Both the position numbers and the translations under genes were made by a program. From Streptomyces sp. NBC_01498 (lineage in GTDB: Bacteria > Actinomycetota > Actinomycetes > Streptomycetales > Streptomycetaceae): a stretch of 64,000 nt of DNA. The notes beneath the pieces are model-generated. The model saw only the letters and a list, made by a program, of their open reading frames with translations, was not told the origin of the DNA and made no database searches. The DNA lies in contig NZ_CP109598.1 in NCBI RefSeq assembly GCF_036327775.1, positions 3,472,001 through 3,536,000 on the forward strand, in the 5' to 3' direction. Below, piece by piece: positions 43,034 through 51,274 of the stretch; position 1 is the first letter of the stretch; each line of letters starts with the position of its first letter.

Positions 43034-43519
43034 ATGGCGATAAGGCCGTTCGGCGAGTTGGAGTCGGAGATCATGCGGATCGTGTGGCGACAGGAGACCC
43101 CCGTCACCATTCACGCCCTCATCAGCATGCTCGACGGCCCCCGCACGCCCGCGTACACGACCGTGATGACCGTCACCGAACGGCTGCGGGAGAAGGGCTG
43201 GCTGAGCCGGGTGAAGATCGGCCGGTCGTATCACTACGGCGCGGACCGGAGCGCCGACTTCTACACCGTGGAACTCATGCGTCAGGCCCTGGACGCCGCC
43301 ACCGACCGGGAGGGCGCCCTGCGGCACTTCGCCGCCCGTCTCGATCCACGCGAAACGACGGCCCTGAGCCAGGCACTGGCCGACCCACCGGCTGCCGCCG
43401 TACCCGCGGGTCCGCCAGGCTCCGCCGTACCCGCGGGTCCGCCAGGCTCCGCCGTACCCGCGGGTCCGCCAGGCTCCGCCGTACCCGCGGGTCCGCCAGG
43501 CTCCGCCGTACCCGGCTGA
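43034..43519 (+). CDS. BlaI/MecI-family repressor with repeat tail
   Basis: A 161-residue protein. Residues 1-120 are a BlaI/MecI-type winged helix: FGELESEIMRIVWRQETPVT, TPAYTTVMTVTERLREKGWL, KIGRSYHYGADRSADFYTVE. Such repressors are usually inactivated by a BlaR-type M56 peptidase; none is next to it. The last 38 residues are four copies of AVPAGPPGS encoded by a 27-bp DNA repeat. The ATG at 43034 follows AGGAGGG. Targets unknown; the dyads 2.5 kb upstream are possible ones. Confidence 0.9.
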   Translation: MAIRPFGELESEIMRIVWRQETPVTIHALISMLDGPRTPAYTTVMTVTERLREKGWLSRVKIGRSYHYGADRSADFYTVELMRQALDAATDREGALRHFAARLDPRETTALSQALADPPAAAVPAGPPGSAVPAGPPGSAVPAGPPGSAVPAGPPGSAVPG

Positions 43520-43615
43520 CCCGCCGCAGGTCCGCCAGGTTCCGCCGTACCCGCAGGTCCGCCAGGTTCCGCCGTACCCGCGGGTCCGCCAGGTTCCGCC
43601 GTACCCGGCTGACCC
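43395..43615 (+). repeat. 27-bp tandem repeat spanning the BlaI-like stop codon
   Basis: Units of tccgccgtacccgcgggtccgccaggc type run through the gene end and continue about 100 bases past the stop. The segment cccggctgacccgccgcaggt, which includes the stop codon, occurs twice (about 43509 and 43603). Confidence 0.9.
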
Positions 43616-43939
43616 GCCGCAGGTCGCCGACTGCCGCCGTCCCCGCACGAGCCCGGCACGATCCACCGGACAGGGCCTGGGCCGCGTCTGACACATGGGG
43701 TCGTCCGCCCGCAGGGCGGGGCGGGGCGTACGCCCGGCGCGGAGCGGCTGATGTCCCGCCGGTGCGTCCGATCGCCAAGGCGGAGGATCGTCGTCGTGGA
43801 TGGACCGGGCGCACTCGGGCGCACTCGGCCGACTTCGACAACTCAGGGGGCACCTCCCGTGCCCCCCGGGGGCTACGGGGGGAGAGCGTGCGTGCCGGGC
43901 ATCGCACGCGCCCGGCAATATTTGTCAGACCCGGCCGGC
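43520..43939. other. Convergent spacer between BlaI-like and L,D-transpeptidase genes
   Basis: 420 bases. The first 95 are the tail of the 27-bp repeat. The rest is G+C-rich without clear coding bias or terminator; a short AT stretch (caatatttgtc) lies just before the transpeptidase stop. Confidence 0.5.
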
Positions 43940-44716
43940 CTAGCGGCCCAGGGACGTCACGTCGCCCATCACCACCTGCGGGTTCTTCTCCGGGTCCAGC
44001 CAGCGCAGCAGGTCCTTCATCCGGTTCAGCGGCAGGGAGACGCAGCCCTGGGTCGGGCCGCCGTGGTCCACGTGGATCCAGATGCCGCCGCCCTTGTCCG
44101 CGCCCAGCGGGCGGGTCCAGTCCAGCGGGGTGTTGCCCGGCGCGCGGTTGTAGTTGATCGCCACGACATGGTCGAACGACCCCGCCAGCGACTCGCCCTC
44201 GAAACCGACCCCGCTCATCGTGAAGGCCGGGCCCCGGTCGTACGGCAGCTTCGTCCCCGGGTTCGGCAGCAGGCCGCCCGCGTCGGTCAGGCCGAAGACG
44301 CCGATCGGGCTGCGCAGGTCGCCCTGCCGGTGGTCGTCGGTCCAGCCCTTCAGGGCGTTGTGCGCGGGCCACGGGTCGGAGACCGAGCGCCAGCCCTCGT
44401 CGGCGTCGCGCTCGTAGAGGACCAGCATGGCGCGGTTGGAGTCCGGGGCGTCGCCGGAGACCACGACCGCCTGGCGGGCGGAGACGGGAATCGCCGACCG
44501 GGTCCCGGGGCCGAGCGCCGGGATCTCCCTCGGGGTCACGGTCCGCTCCGCCAGCTGCTCCCGCGAGTCCGTGCCCGCCGACGCCCTGCCGCCCTTGGCG
44601 TCCGCCGCCGTCGGGGCGGACCGGCCCGCGCCGGGCCCGTCGGCGCAGCCGGTGAGGAGGAAACCGCAGGCGAGGAGGAGGGCGGCCACGCGGTGGGGGC
44701 GTACCCGGTGAGACAT
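43940..44716 (-). CDS. L,D-transpeptidase-family lipoprotein
   Basis: A 258-residue lipoprotein. The signal ends in the lipobox LTGC (LACGFLLTGCADG). The catalytic domain has IWIHVDHGGPTQGCVSLPLN near residue 215-235: the cysteine nucleophile is kept, but the usual SHGC(I/V)R is TQGCVS, a variant I recall from other Streptomyces proteins. It should act outside the membrane, on peptidoglycan. The ATG at 44716 follows GAAAGG. It is ten bases behind the sigma-partner gene, making a three-gene operon. Confidence 0.87.
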   Translation of the reverse strand: MSHRVRPHRVAALLLACGFLLTGCADGPGAGRSAPTAADAKGGRASAGTDSREQLAERTVTPREIPALGPGTRSAIPVSARQAVVVSGDAPDSNRAMLVLYERDADEGWRSVSDPWPAHNALKGWTDDHRQGDLRSPIGVFGLTDAGGLLPNPGTKLPYDRGPAFTMSGVGFEGESLAGSFDHVVAINYNRAPGNTPLDWTRPLGADKGGGIWIHVDHGGPTQGCVSLPLNRMKDLLRWLDPEKNPQVVMGDVTSLGR

Positions 44717-44726
44717 GTGTGACCTT

Positions 44727-45596
44727 TCAGTTCGCATGGGTGTCGGTCCCCCCGTGGTCCGAGGCATGGGTGGTCGGAGCCTCGCGGGGCTCCGGGGACG
44801 CTCCGGAGGGGGCGTAGTCCGCATCGGCGATCATGGCGCGAACGTCGTCGAGGATCGGGGATTTCGTCCCCGCCCCGGCCGCGCAGACACTGACTTGGAT
44901 GCCCAGGTCCATACCGGGGTCCGGGCCCGCGAGCAGGGCGCCGTACTCCTCGGTGCCGTCGAGCTTGCGGCAGAGCACCGAGGGCGCCGCCGGCCCGTGG
45001 AGGGTGGGCGGGTCCTGTGCCTTGGCGCGGAGTCCGGCGTACTTCACCAGGTCCAGCGTGACCAGCACGCTGCCGGGCAGCAGGGTCGCGGCCGGGTCGC
45101 AGTCCTGGCCCGGCCTTCCCGTGCAGGACGGCGCGAGGGCGTCCGGTACCCGCCGACCGGCGACATAGCCACGGAGTGCCGTGCGGCCGGACCCGGCGTC
45201 GGCGGGCACCGCGAGTGCCTGCCAGCCGGGCGGTGGCCGCAGGGTGAGACCGAGCAGGCCGGAGAAGCGGACCGCCCGGCCGGCCCCGGTGTCCGGGTCG
45301 GTCGGGGCGGGGCTCGCGGGTGGCGCGCTCCCGTCCGGACCGCCGCCCGGGAAGCCGGGCAGGAGGGCCCCGAACACGACGAGACCGGTCACCGCGACCA
45401 GCGCCGTCCCGGCCGCCCGGCGCCGCCGGCGGCTGCGGGCCGCCCGCTCCCGTACGCGCCGCAGCCGCTCCTCGGGAGCGGGCAGCCGGGGCACCGCGCG
45501 CTCCAGCAGGATCCGCAGCTCACGCTCCTCGCCGGGCCGGGCCGCGTCACCGGCCGGGTCCCCGCCCCCGCGCCCGTCCTCAGGCACCCCGGTCAC
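44727..45596 (-). CDS. Membrane-anchored partner of the sigma factor
   Basis: A 289-residue single-pass protein. Residues 1-60 are a charged cytoplasmic part (ELRILLERAVPRLPAPEERL), then a membrane segment AAGTALVAVTGLVVFGALLP and an extracellular Pro/Ser/Thr linker with a folded domain containing four cysteines. The GTG at 45596 overlaps the sigma gene end by 17 bases, indicating translational coupling. Placement and topology suggest an anti-sigma factor or sensor for the SigE-family sigma, although a zinc HxxxCxxC motif is absent. Confidence 0.78.
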   Translation of the reverse strand: MTGVPEDGRGGGDPAGDAARPGEERELRILLERAVPRLPAPEERLRRVRERAARSRRRRRAAGTALVAVTGLVVFGALLPGFPGGGPDGSAPPASPAPTDPDTGAGRAVRFSGLLGLTLRPPPGWQALAVPADAGSGRTALRGYVAGRRVPDALAPSCTGRPGQDCDPAATLLPGSVLVTLDLVKYAGLRAKAQDPPTLHGPAAPSVLCRKLDGTEEYGALLAGPDPGMDLGIQVSVCAAGAGTKSPILDDVRAMIADADYAPSGASPEPREAPTTHASDHGGTDTHAN

Positions 45597-46110
45597 CGCC
45601 GTCCACCGGCACCGGCAGCACCGCCCGCAGCGTGCGCAACGCCTTCGCCGACTGGCTCTTGACCGTGCCCGGCGCACAGCCGAGCGTCGCGGCCGTGTCC
45701 TCGACGCTCAGGTCCTCGAAGTACCGCAGCACGACGACCGCCCGCTGCCGCACCGGGAGCGACCGCACCGCGGCGGCCAGCGACTGCTCCAGGTCCACGC
45801 TCTCGTACGCGTCGAACGAGCCCGCCGCGTCCGGGAGTTCGCCGTGCGGCACCTCGCCCCGCCAGCGTCTGCGCCACCAGGACGCGTGCGTGTGGACCAG
45901 CGCCCTGCGGACGTACGCCTCCGGCCGTTCCCCGGAGATCCGGTGCCACTTGGGCCATACCTTGGCGAGTGTCGTCTGGAGCAGGTCCTCCGCCAGGTGC
46001 GCGTCGCCCGTCAGCAGCCAGGCCATCCGCAGCAGTCGCGGCCCCCGGGCGGCGACGAACGCCTCGAAGTCGCCGTCGCCCGGGTCCATCGTCTCGTCGC
46101 CCTCGCCCAT
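45580..46110 (-). CDS. SigE-family ECF sigma factor
   Basis: A 176-residue extracytoplasmic-function sigma factor. Region 2 is FEAFVAARGPRLLRMAWLLT and DLLQTTLAKVWPKWHRI; region 4 is LPVRQRAVVVLRYFEDLSVE and LGCAPGTVKSQSAKALRTLR. This is the actinomycete SigE family, shorter than other ECF groups. The start may be the ATG at 46110, or the ATG at 46089, which has a better GAGGG upstream. It heads an operon with a membrane protein and an L,D-transpeptidase, suggesting control of envelope remodelling. Confidence 0.92.
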   Translation of the reverse strand: MGEGDETMDPGDGDFEAFVAARGPRLLRMAWLLTGDAHLAEDLLQTTLAKVWPKWHRISGERPEAYVRRALVHTHASWWRRRWRGEVPHGELPDAAGSFDAYESVDLEQSLAAAVRSLPVRQRAVVVLRYFEDLSVEDTAATLGCAPGTVKSQSAKALRTLRAVLPVPVDGGDRGA

Positions 46111-46183
46111 CCGTTCGGTCTTCCACGACCGGTCAACGTGCCGGGGACACTCTCAGGTTGCCCGGTGGCGGAAGGACGTCGGA

Positions 46184-46219
46184 CGAAGGGCCCGGAACCG
46201 TACGGTTCCGGGCCCTTCG
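46184..46219. terminator. Perfect palindromic terminator after aspS
   Basis: 36-base perfect palindrome, 16-bp stem with a four-base GTAC turn, centred at 46201/46202, between the aspS end and the sigma gene start. It is about 100 bases beyond the aspS stop in the leftward direction. Confidence 0.82.
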
Positions 46220-46244
46220 GGAAACAGGAGGCCGCCGCGCGGCT

Positions 46245-46330
46245 GCCTCGTGACCTGCTACTTCGTGACCTGCTACTTCGTACCGGCTACCTCGTGACCT
46301 GCTACCTACGTGGCCTGCTACTTCGTGACC
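46245..46330 (-). repeat. 15-bp-type repeat overlapping the aspS stop codon
   Basis: Five to six degenerate copies of ctgctacttcgtgac; the copy at 46315-46330 contains the aspS stop and last codons (PVTK). Confidence 0.85.
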
Positions 46331-48081
46331 GGCTTACGGAGCTGGATGTTCAGCTCGCGCAGCCGGGTCTCGTCCAGCTCGCTCGGCGCGCCCATCATCA
46401 GATCCTGCGCGTTGCCGTTGAGCGGGAAGGCGATCGTCTCGCGGATGTTCGGCTCGTCGGCGAGCAGCATCACGATCCGGTCGACGCCCGGCGCGATGCC
46501 GCCGTGCGGCGGGGCGCCGAGGCGGAAGGCGCGCAGCATGCCCGCGAACTCCTGCTCGACGGTCTCGCGGTCGTAGCCCGCGATCTCGAACGCCTTGAGC
46601 ATCACGTCCGGCTGGTGGTTCCGGATCGCGCCCGAGGACAGTTCGATGCCGTTGCAGACGATGTCGTACTGCCAGGCCAGGACGTCCAGCGGGTCCTTCG
46701 TCTCCAGGTCCTCAAGACCGCCCTGGGGCATGGAGAACGGGTTGTGCGAGAAGTCGATCTTGCCGGTCTCCTCGTCCTTCTCGTACATCGGGAAGTCCAC
46801 GACCCAGCAGAACCGGAACACGCCCTCCTCGAAGTGACCGGCCCGCCTGGCCGCCTCGACGCGGACCGCGCTCATGATCTTCGAGACCTCGTCGTACTCG
46901 CCCGCGCCGAAGAACACCGCGTGGCCGGGGACGAGCGACAGACGCTCGGTGAGGACCTTGACGTTGTCCTCGGTGAGGAACTTGGCGATGGGGCCCGCGA
47001 GCGCGCCGTCCTCGCCCACCCGTACCCAGGCCAGGCCCTTGGCACCGTGCTCGACCGCGTAGTCACCGAGGCCGTCGAAGAACTTCCGGGTCTGGCCGGC
47101 CGTGTCCGGCACCGGCAGGGCGCGCACGTGCTTGCCCGCGAACGCCTTGAACACCGAGCCGTCGAAGACGTCGGAGATGTCGACCAGTTCCAGCTTCGCC
47201 CGCAGGTCCGGCTTGTCGTTGCCGTACTTGAGCATCGACTCGCGGAACGGGATGCGCGGGAAGGGGGAGGTCACCTCGCGACCGCCGCCGAACTCGGTGA
47301 ACAGCTCCGTCATGAGCTTCTCGATCGGCTGGAAGACGTCCTCCTGCTCGACGAAGGACATCTCCACGTCGAGCTGGTAGAACTCGCCGGGCGAGCGGTC
47401 GGCGCGGGCGTCCTCGTCGCGGAAGCAGGGCGCGATCTGGAAGTAGCGGTCGAAGCCGGAGATCATCAGCAGCTGCTTGAACTGCTGCGGGGCCTGCGGA
47501 AGCGCGTAGAACTTGCCGGGGTTCAGCCGGGAGGGGACGACGAAGTCGCGGGCGCCCTCGGGGGAGGTCGCCGCCAGGATCGGGGTCGCCATCTCGTTGA
47601 AGCCGAGGGCGGTCATCTTGTGCCGGATGGCGGAGATGACGGCCGTACGCAGCAGGATGTTGCGGTGCATGCGCTCACGGCGCAGGTCGAGGAAGCGGTA
47701 TTCGAGCCGCCGCTCCTCGTTGACACCGTCGTCGGAGTTGATCGTGAACGGCAGCGGGCCGGCCGCGCCGAGGATCTCGACCTCGGTGACCTCGATCTCG
47801 ATCTCGCCGGTCGGCAGCTCGGGGTTCACGTTGTCCGCGCCACGGGCGGAGACCGTGCCGTCGACGCGGACGACGGTCTCCTTGGTGAGCTTGGACAGCG
47901 CCTCGTTGGCCGGGGTGCCCGGGCGGGCGACCAGCTGGACGAGACCGTAGTGGTCGCGGAGATCGATGAAGAGGATGCCGCCCAGGTCTCGACGATTGTG
48001 CAGCCAGCCGCTCAGCCGGACGTCGGTGGAGACGTCAGAGGCGCGGAGCTCGCCGCAGGTGTGGGACCTGTACCGATGCAT
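46318..48081 (-). CDS. aspS: Aspartyl-tRNA synthetase
   Basis: A 587-residue class II synthetase of bacterial type, charging tRNA-Asp (and tRNA-Asn in bacteria using the transamidation route). The N-terminal OB domain is in VRLSGWLHNRRDLGGILFID. Motif 2 is CFRDEDARADRSPGEFYQLD with the loop FRDED, and motif 3 is GGIAPGVDRIVMLLADEPNI. The bacterial GAD insertion is present around 290-420. Start: ATG at 48081 (MHRYRSHTCGELRASDVSTD). The stop lies inside a short tandem repeat. Confidence 0.98.
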   Translation of the reverse strand: MHRYRSHTCGELRASDVSTDVRLSGWLHNRRDLGGILFIDLRDHYGLVQLVARPGTPANEALSKLTKETVVRVDGTVSARGADNVNPELPTGEIEIEVTEVEILGAAGPLPFTINSDDGVNEERRLEYRFLDLRRERMHRNILLRTAVISAIRHKMTALGFNEMATPILAATSPEGARDFVVPSRLNPGKFYALPQAPQQFKQLLMISGFDRYFQIAPCFRDEDARADRSPGEFYQLDVEMSFVEQEDVFQPIEKLMTELFTEFGGGREVTSPFPRIPFRESMLKYGNDKPDLRAKLELVDISDVFDGSVFKAFAGKHVRALPVPDTAGQTRKFFDGLGDYAVEHGAKGLAWVRVGEDGALAGPIAKFLTEDNVKVLTERLSLVPGHAVFFGAGEYDEVSKIMSAVRVEAARRAGHFEEGVFRFCWVVDFPMYEKDEETGKIDFSHNPFSMPQGGLEDLETKDPLDVLAWQYDIVCNGIELSSGAIRNHQPDVMLKAFEIAGYDRETVEQEFAGMLRAFRLGAPPHGGIAPGVDRIVMLLADEPNIRETIAFPLNGNAQDLMMGAPSELDETRLRELNIQLRKPVTK

Positions 48082-48382
48082 CGTCGTTCATCCAGTCTTT
48101 GCGTTTCGCGGGTGTGGTTGGCCGGACCAGGCTACCGGCAGGGTCAGGGGCGCCTCCCCCGCGTTTACGGGGACGTGACCGGGGTGGGCGGGGAGCGGGG
48201 GACGTGGTGGGTGCCGGATGGGTGCCGGGGCGGGGGTCGGGCCGAGGGTCGGGCGGGGGACGTGGTGGGTGCCGGGCGTCGGGCCGGGCCGGGCCCGGGG
48301 CCGGACCCGGTCATGTCCACGGGACCACCCGCACGCCCGCTCGACCCCACACCGGCCCCCCATACCGGTCTAAAGTGGTGAA
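48082..48382. other. Divergent spacer between aspS and SpoIIE-type gene
   Basis: 301 bases, G-rich on the + strand, with a repeated block gggacgtggtgggtgccgg at about 48197 and 48257. A likely -10 (taaagt at 48371) precedes the rightward gene. Confidence 0.5.
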
Positions 48383-50695
48383 ATGCGCACCGAGGATGTA
48401 CTGGCCGCGATCGCGACCGGTGTGTGGCACTGGGACAACGCGGCCGGCTTCATCACCCTCGACGCGGAGGCCGCCCGGCTCTTCGGGCTGCCCGCCAAGC
48501 CCACCGTCCTCAGCGAAGCGGCCATGCGGGCTCGTCTGCACCCGGTCGACTGGAACGAGTCGTACGGCATCGTCCGCCTCGCCATCGCCGAGGAGACGCT
48601 CGCCGAGGCCCAGGTGCGGATCGTCGCCGAGGACGGCCGGGTGCTGCGTACGGTCAGGACCCGTTCGAAACCGCTGATCAAAGAGCTGGAGTACGGCGAG
48701 GACTACGAGCTGCTCGGCACCGTCCAGGAGATCCCCGAGCCGCAGACGGCGGCGCTGACGGGGCAGAGCCCGGTCGCCGGCGACTGGCGGCGCTCCCGGG
48801 AGGCGTTCCTGCTCGACGCCGGGCGGGCGCTGGCCGAGGCGCGCTCCACCGCCGAGGTGCTGCGGGTGGCCGCGTCCCTGTCGATGCCGGGCTTCTCGCC
48901 GGACGGGCTCGCGGTGTTCGGGGTCGACGGGGAGCGGCTCACCGTCATCGGCCACCACGGGCACGAGGACGGCGCGGAAGGGCCCTTCACCGAGATGTCC
49001 GTGTCCACGGACTACCCGGCGGCCGAGGTCGTACGGACCGGCCGGGCCATCTACCTGGCGACGCCGAAGGAGTACCACGACCGCTATCCGGCGACCTGGC
49101 CGCTGGCACAGGGGTTCGGCCGCCGGTCCTGGGCGTTCGTGCCGCTGATCGTCGCCGGGCGCACGATGGGCGCCTGGATGGCGGCCTTCAAGAACCCGGT
49201 GACGTTCACGCCCGACGAACGCTCCGTACTGACGACGGTCGCCAGGATGCTCGCGCAGGCGCTGGCGCGCGCCGAGGTGACTGAGTCGGAACGCGAGCTG
49301 TCGCTGGGGCTCCAGCGCTCGATGATGCCGATGCTGGGGCCGGACATCCCGGGGATGAGTGTGGCCGCGCGGTACGTGCCCACGGGCGGCGGGCTCCAGG
49401 TGGGCGGCGACTGGTACGACATCATCCCGCTGCCCGGCGGCACCAGGGTCGCGCTGGTCATCGGCGACGTCCAGGGGCACGACGTACGGGCCGCGGGCCT
49501 GATGGGACAGCTGCGGATCGCCCTGCGCGCGTACGCCGCCGAGGGGCACCGGCCGGACGCCGTACTGTCGCGCGCCTCGCGGTTCCTGCACGGGATGTAC
49601 GAGTTCCCGACCGCCCAGGGACCGACGCTGCCCGAACAGGTCGACACCGGCGAGGACGCCGACTACACCGTGCCGCGCTTCGCCACCTGTCTGTACATGG
49701 AGGTCGACCCGGAGTCCGGCACCCTCGACATCGCGCGGGCCGGGCACCCCGACCCGGTGATCCGCTCGGCCGACGGCACGGCCCTCATCCGGCAGACGCC
49801 CGGCGGGCTGCCGCTGGGCATCGAGGCGGACTCGGACTATCCGACGAGCCGGGTCGTGCTGGAGCCCGGCGACACGCTGATGCTGTGCACGGACGGGCTG
49901 ATCGAGACCGGCGGGCACGACATGCTCAGCGGCTGGACGCGGCTGCGGCCCGTGCTGGAGAGCAACACGGGCGTGTCGCTGGAGAAGCTCGCGGACGCGC
50001 TGGTCGGGGCGGTCCACGGGCCCGGCTCGCACTACACGACCGGGCCGCTCGCGGACCGGCGCGAGGACGACATCGCGCTGCTGCTGCTCTCGCGGGAGAG
50101 CACCCCGGCGCGGCGGCCCCCGCGCCGCACGGTGCTGACGATCTCCCAGGCCGAACCGGAGCAGGTGGCGAGCGCCCGGCGGCAGCTCAAGGCGCTGCTG
50201 CACGACTGGGCGGACGACGAGCAGGTCGACTCGGCGGTGCTGATGGTGTCGGAGATGGCGACGAACGTGCTCGTGCACACGGACGGCGACGCGGTCCTGA
50301 TCGCGGAGGCGGCGGGCGAACGGGGCCGGCGGCGGCTCCGGGTGGAGGTCGCGGACGCCAGCGACGAGCTGCCGCACAAGCGGCGCCCGGGAGAACTGGC
50401 GTCGAGCGGTCGCGGCCTGATGCTGATGGAGATGCTGGCGGACGCGTGGGGGGTGGATCCGCGCGGGGAGGGGAAGTCCACCTGGTTCGAGATCTACGAG
50501 GCGCACGAGGCTGCCGAGGGGGACGAGGAGAACGAGGTGCATGAAGCGGAGGGTGTGGAGGACACGGATGAGCCCGGGGGTGCGGGTGGGGCGGGTGGCT
50601 CGGGCAGTGCGGGCAGTGCGGGTGGGGTGGACGGGGTGGACGGGACCGACGATCCGGATGATCCGGACGAGGCCGGGGCGCCGAACGGGGGGTGA
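48383..50695 (+). CDS. SpoIIE-type PP2C phosphatase with PAS, GAF and ATPase domains
   Basis: A 770-residue signalling protein. PAS-like domain at 1-115 (GVWHWDNAAGFITLDAEAAR), GAF at about 135-290, SpoIIE/RsbU-type PP2C at about 305-570 (GGDWYDIIPLPGGTRVALVI, GDVQGHDVRAAG, LCTDGLIETGG, REDDIALLLLS), then a GHKL ATPase at about 590-705 (LMVSEMATNVLVHTDGD, SSGRGLMLMEMLADAWGV). The tail is acidic and Gly-rich. Such proteins dephosphorylate anti-anti-sigma factors and carry their own anti-sigma kinase, a partner-switching hub. No STAS gene is adjacent. Cytoplasmic; ATG start. Confidence 0.93.
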   Translation: MRTEDVLAAIATGVWHWDNAAGFITLDAEAARLFGLPAKPTVLSEAAMRARLHPVDWNESYGIVRLAIAEETLAEAQVRIVAEDGRVLRTVRTRSKPLIKELEYGEDYELLGTVQEIPEPQTAALTGQSPVAGDWRRSREAFLLDAGRALAEARSTAEVLRVAASLSMPGFSPDGLAVFGVDGERLTVIGHHGHEDGAEGPFTEMSVSTDYPAAEVVRTGRAIYLATPKEYHDRYPATWPLAQGFGRRSWAFVPLIVAGRTMGAWMAAFKNPVTFTPDERSVLTTVARMLAQALARAEVTESERELSLGLQRSMMPMLGPDIPGMSVAARYVPTGGGLQVGGDWYDIIPLPGGTRVALVIGDVQGHDVRAAGLMGQLRIALRAYAAEGHRPDAVLSRASRFLHGMYEFPTAQGPTLPEQVDTGEDADYTVPRFATCLYMEVDPESGTLDIARAGHPDPVIRSADGTALIRQTPGGLPLGIEADSDYPTSRVVLEPGDTLMLCTDGLIETGGHDMLSGWTRLRPVLESNTGVSLEKLADALVGAVHGPGSHYTTGPLADRREDDIALLLLSRESTPARRPPRRTVLTISQAEPEQVASARRQLKALLHDWADDEQVDSAVLMVSEMATNVLVHTDGDAVLIAEAAGERGRRRLRVEVADASDELPHKRRPGELASSGRGLMLMEMLADAWGVDPRGEGKSTWFEIYEAHEAAEGDEENEVHEAEGVEDTDEPGGAGGAGGSGSAGSAGGVDGVDGTDDPDDPDEAGAPNGG

Positions 50696-51274
50696 GTCGG
50701 CCGCCGGGGGCGGCGGCGGGCGGGACGGGAAGGGGGCTTCGGGTGCGGCGCCTCGCGGGGCGGGGGCCGGCTCCGTACGAGAACCGGCGGCTTACGCGTA
50801 CGGCGGCGGCCCTCGGGTCGGCCCGTACGGTGTCCGGCGCGGCGGCCCGTCCGAGGTGTGCGCCGGCACGCCGCCCCGCAGGTCTTCCGGGCACGCCTGG
50901 GGGCCGTCCGCCCCTGGGCGCCGGGGCCAAGCGGGGCCTTCCGAGCACCGCCCGGAGCCCATCCGACCCCAGGCATCGGACCAGCCAGCGGCACCGGAGT
51001 GCCGTACATCGCGAGGCGGACGGTCACCCTCGCACCGGACGTACGCGGGTACGCGGCCGACAACGCGGCAAGGCGCCGAAGCCGAACGGGGCCTTCCGAG
51101 CACCGCCCGGAGCCCATCCGACCCCAGGCGCCGGACCAGCCAGCGGCACCGGAGTGCCGTACATCGCGAGGCGGACGGTCACCCTCGCACCGGACGTACG
51201 CGGGTACGAGGGGCGCGCGGCCGACAGCGCAGCGCACCAAGGGCGCGGGGCCAGGCGTCGGCGGTCGGAGCGGC
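50696..51274. other. Convergent spacer with a 121-bp direct repeat
   Basis: 579 bases. No credible gene; contains the long direct repeat listed next. Confidence 0.6.
50933..51208. repeat. 121-bp direct repeat, 155-base period
   Basis: Copy 1 is 50933-51053, copy 2 is 51088-51208. I found two differing bases (caggcatcgg versus caggcgccgg). Each copy contains a small dyad ggcaccggagtgcc. Confidence 0.88.

Noticed and set aside
45181..48381. A 3.2-kb + strand frame opposite the sigma operon and aspS
   Set aside because: Antisense shadow; aspS and the sigma factor are unambiguous on the other strand.
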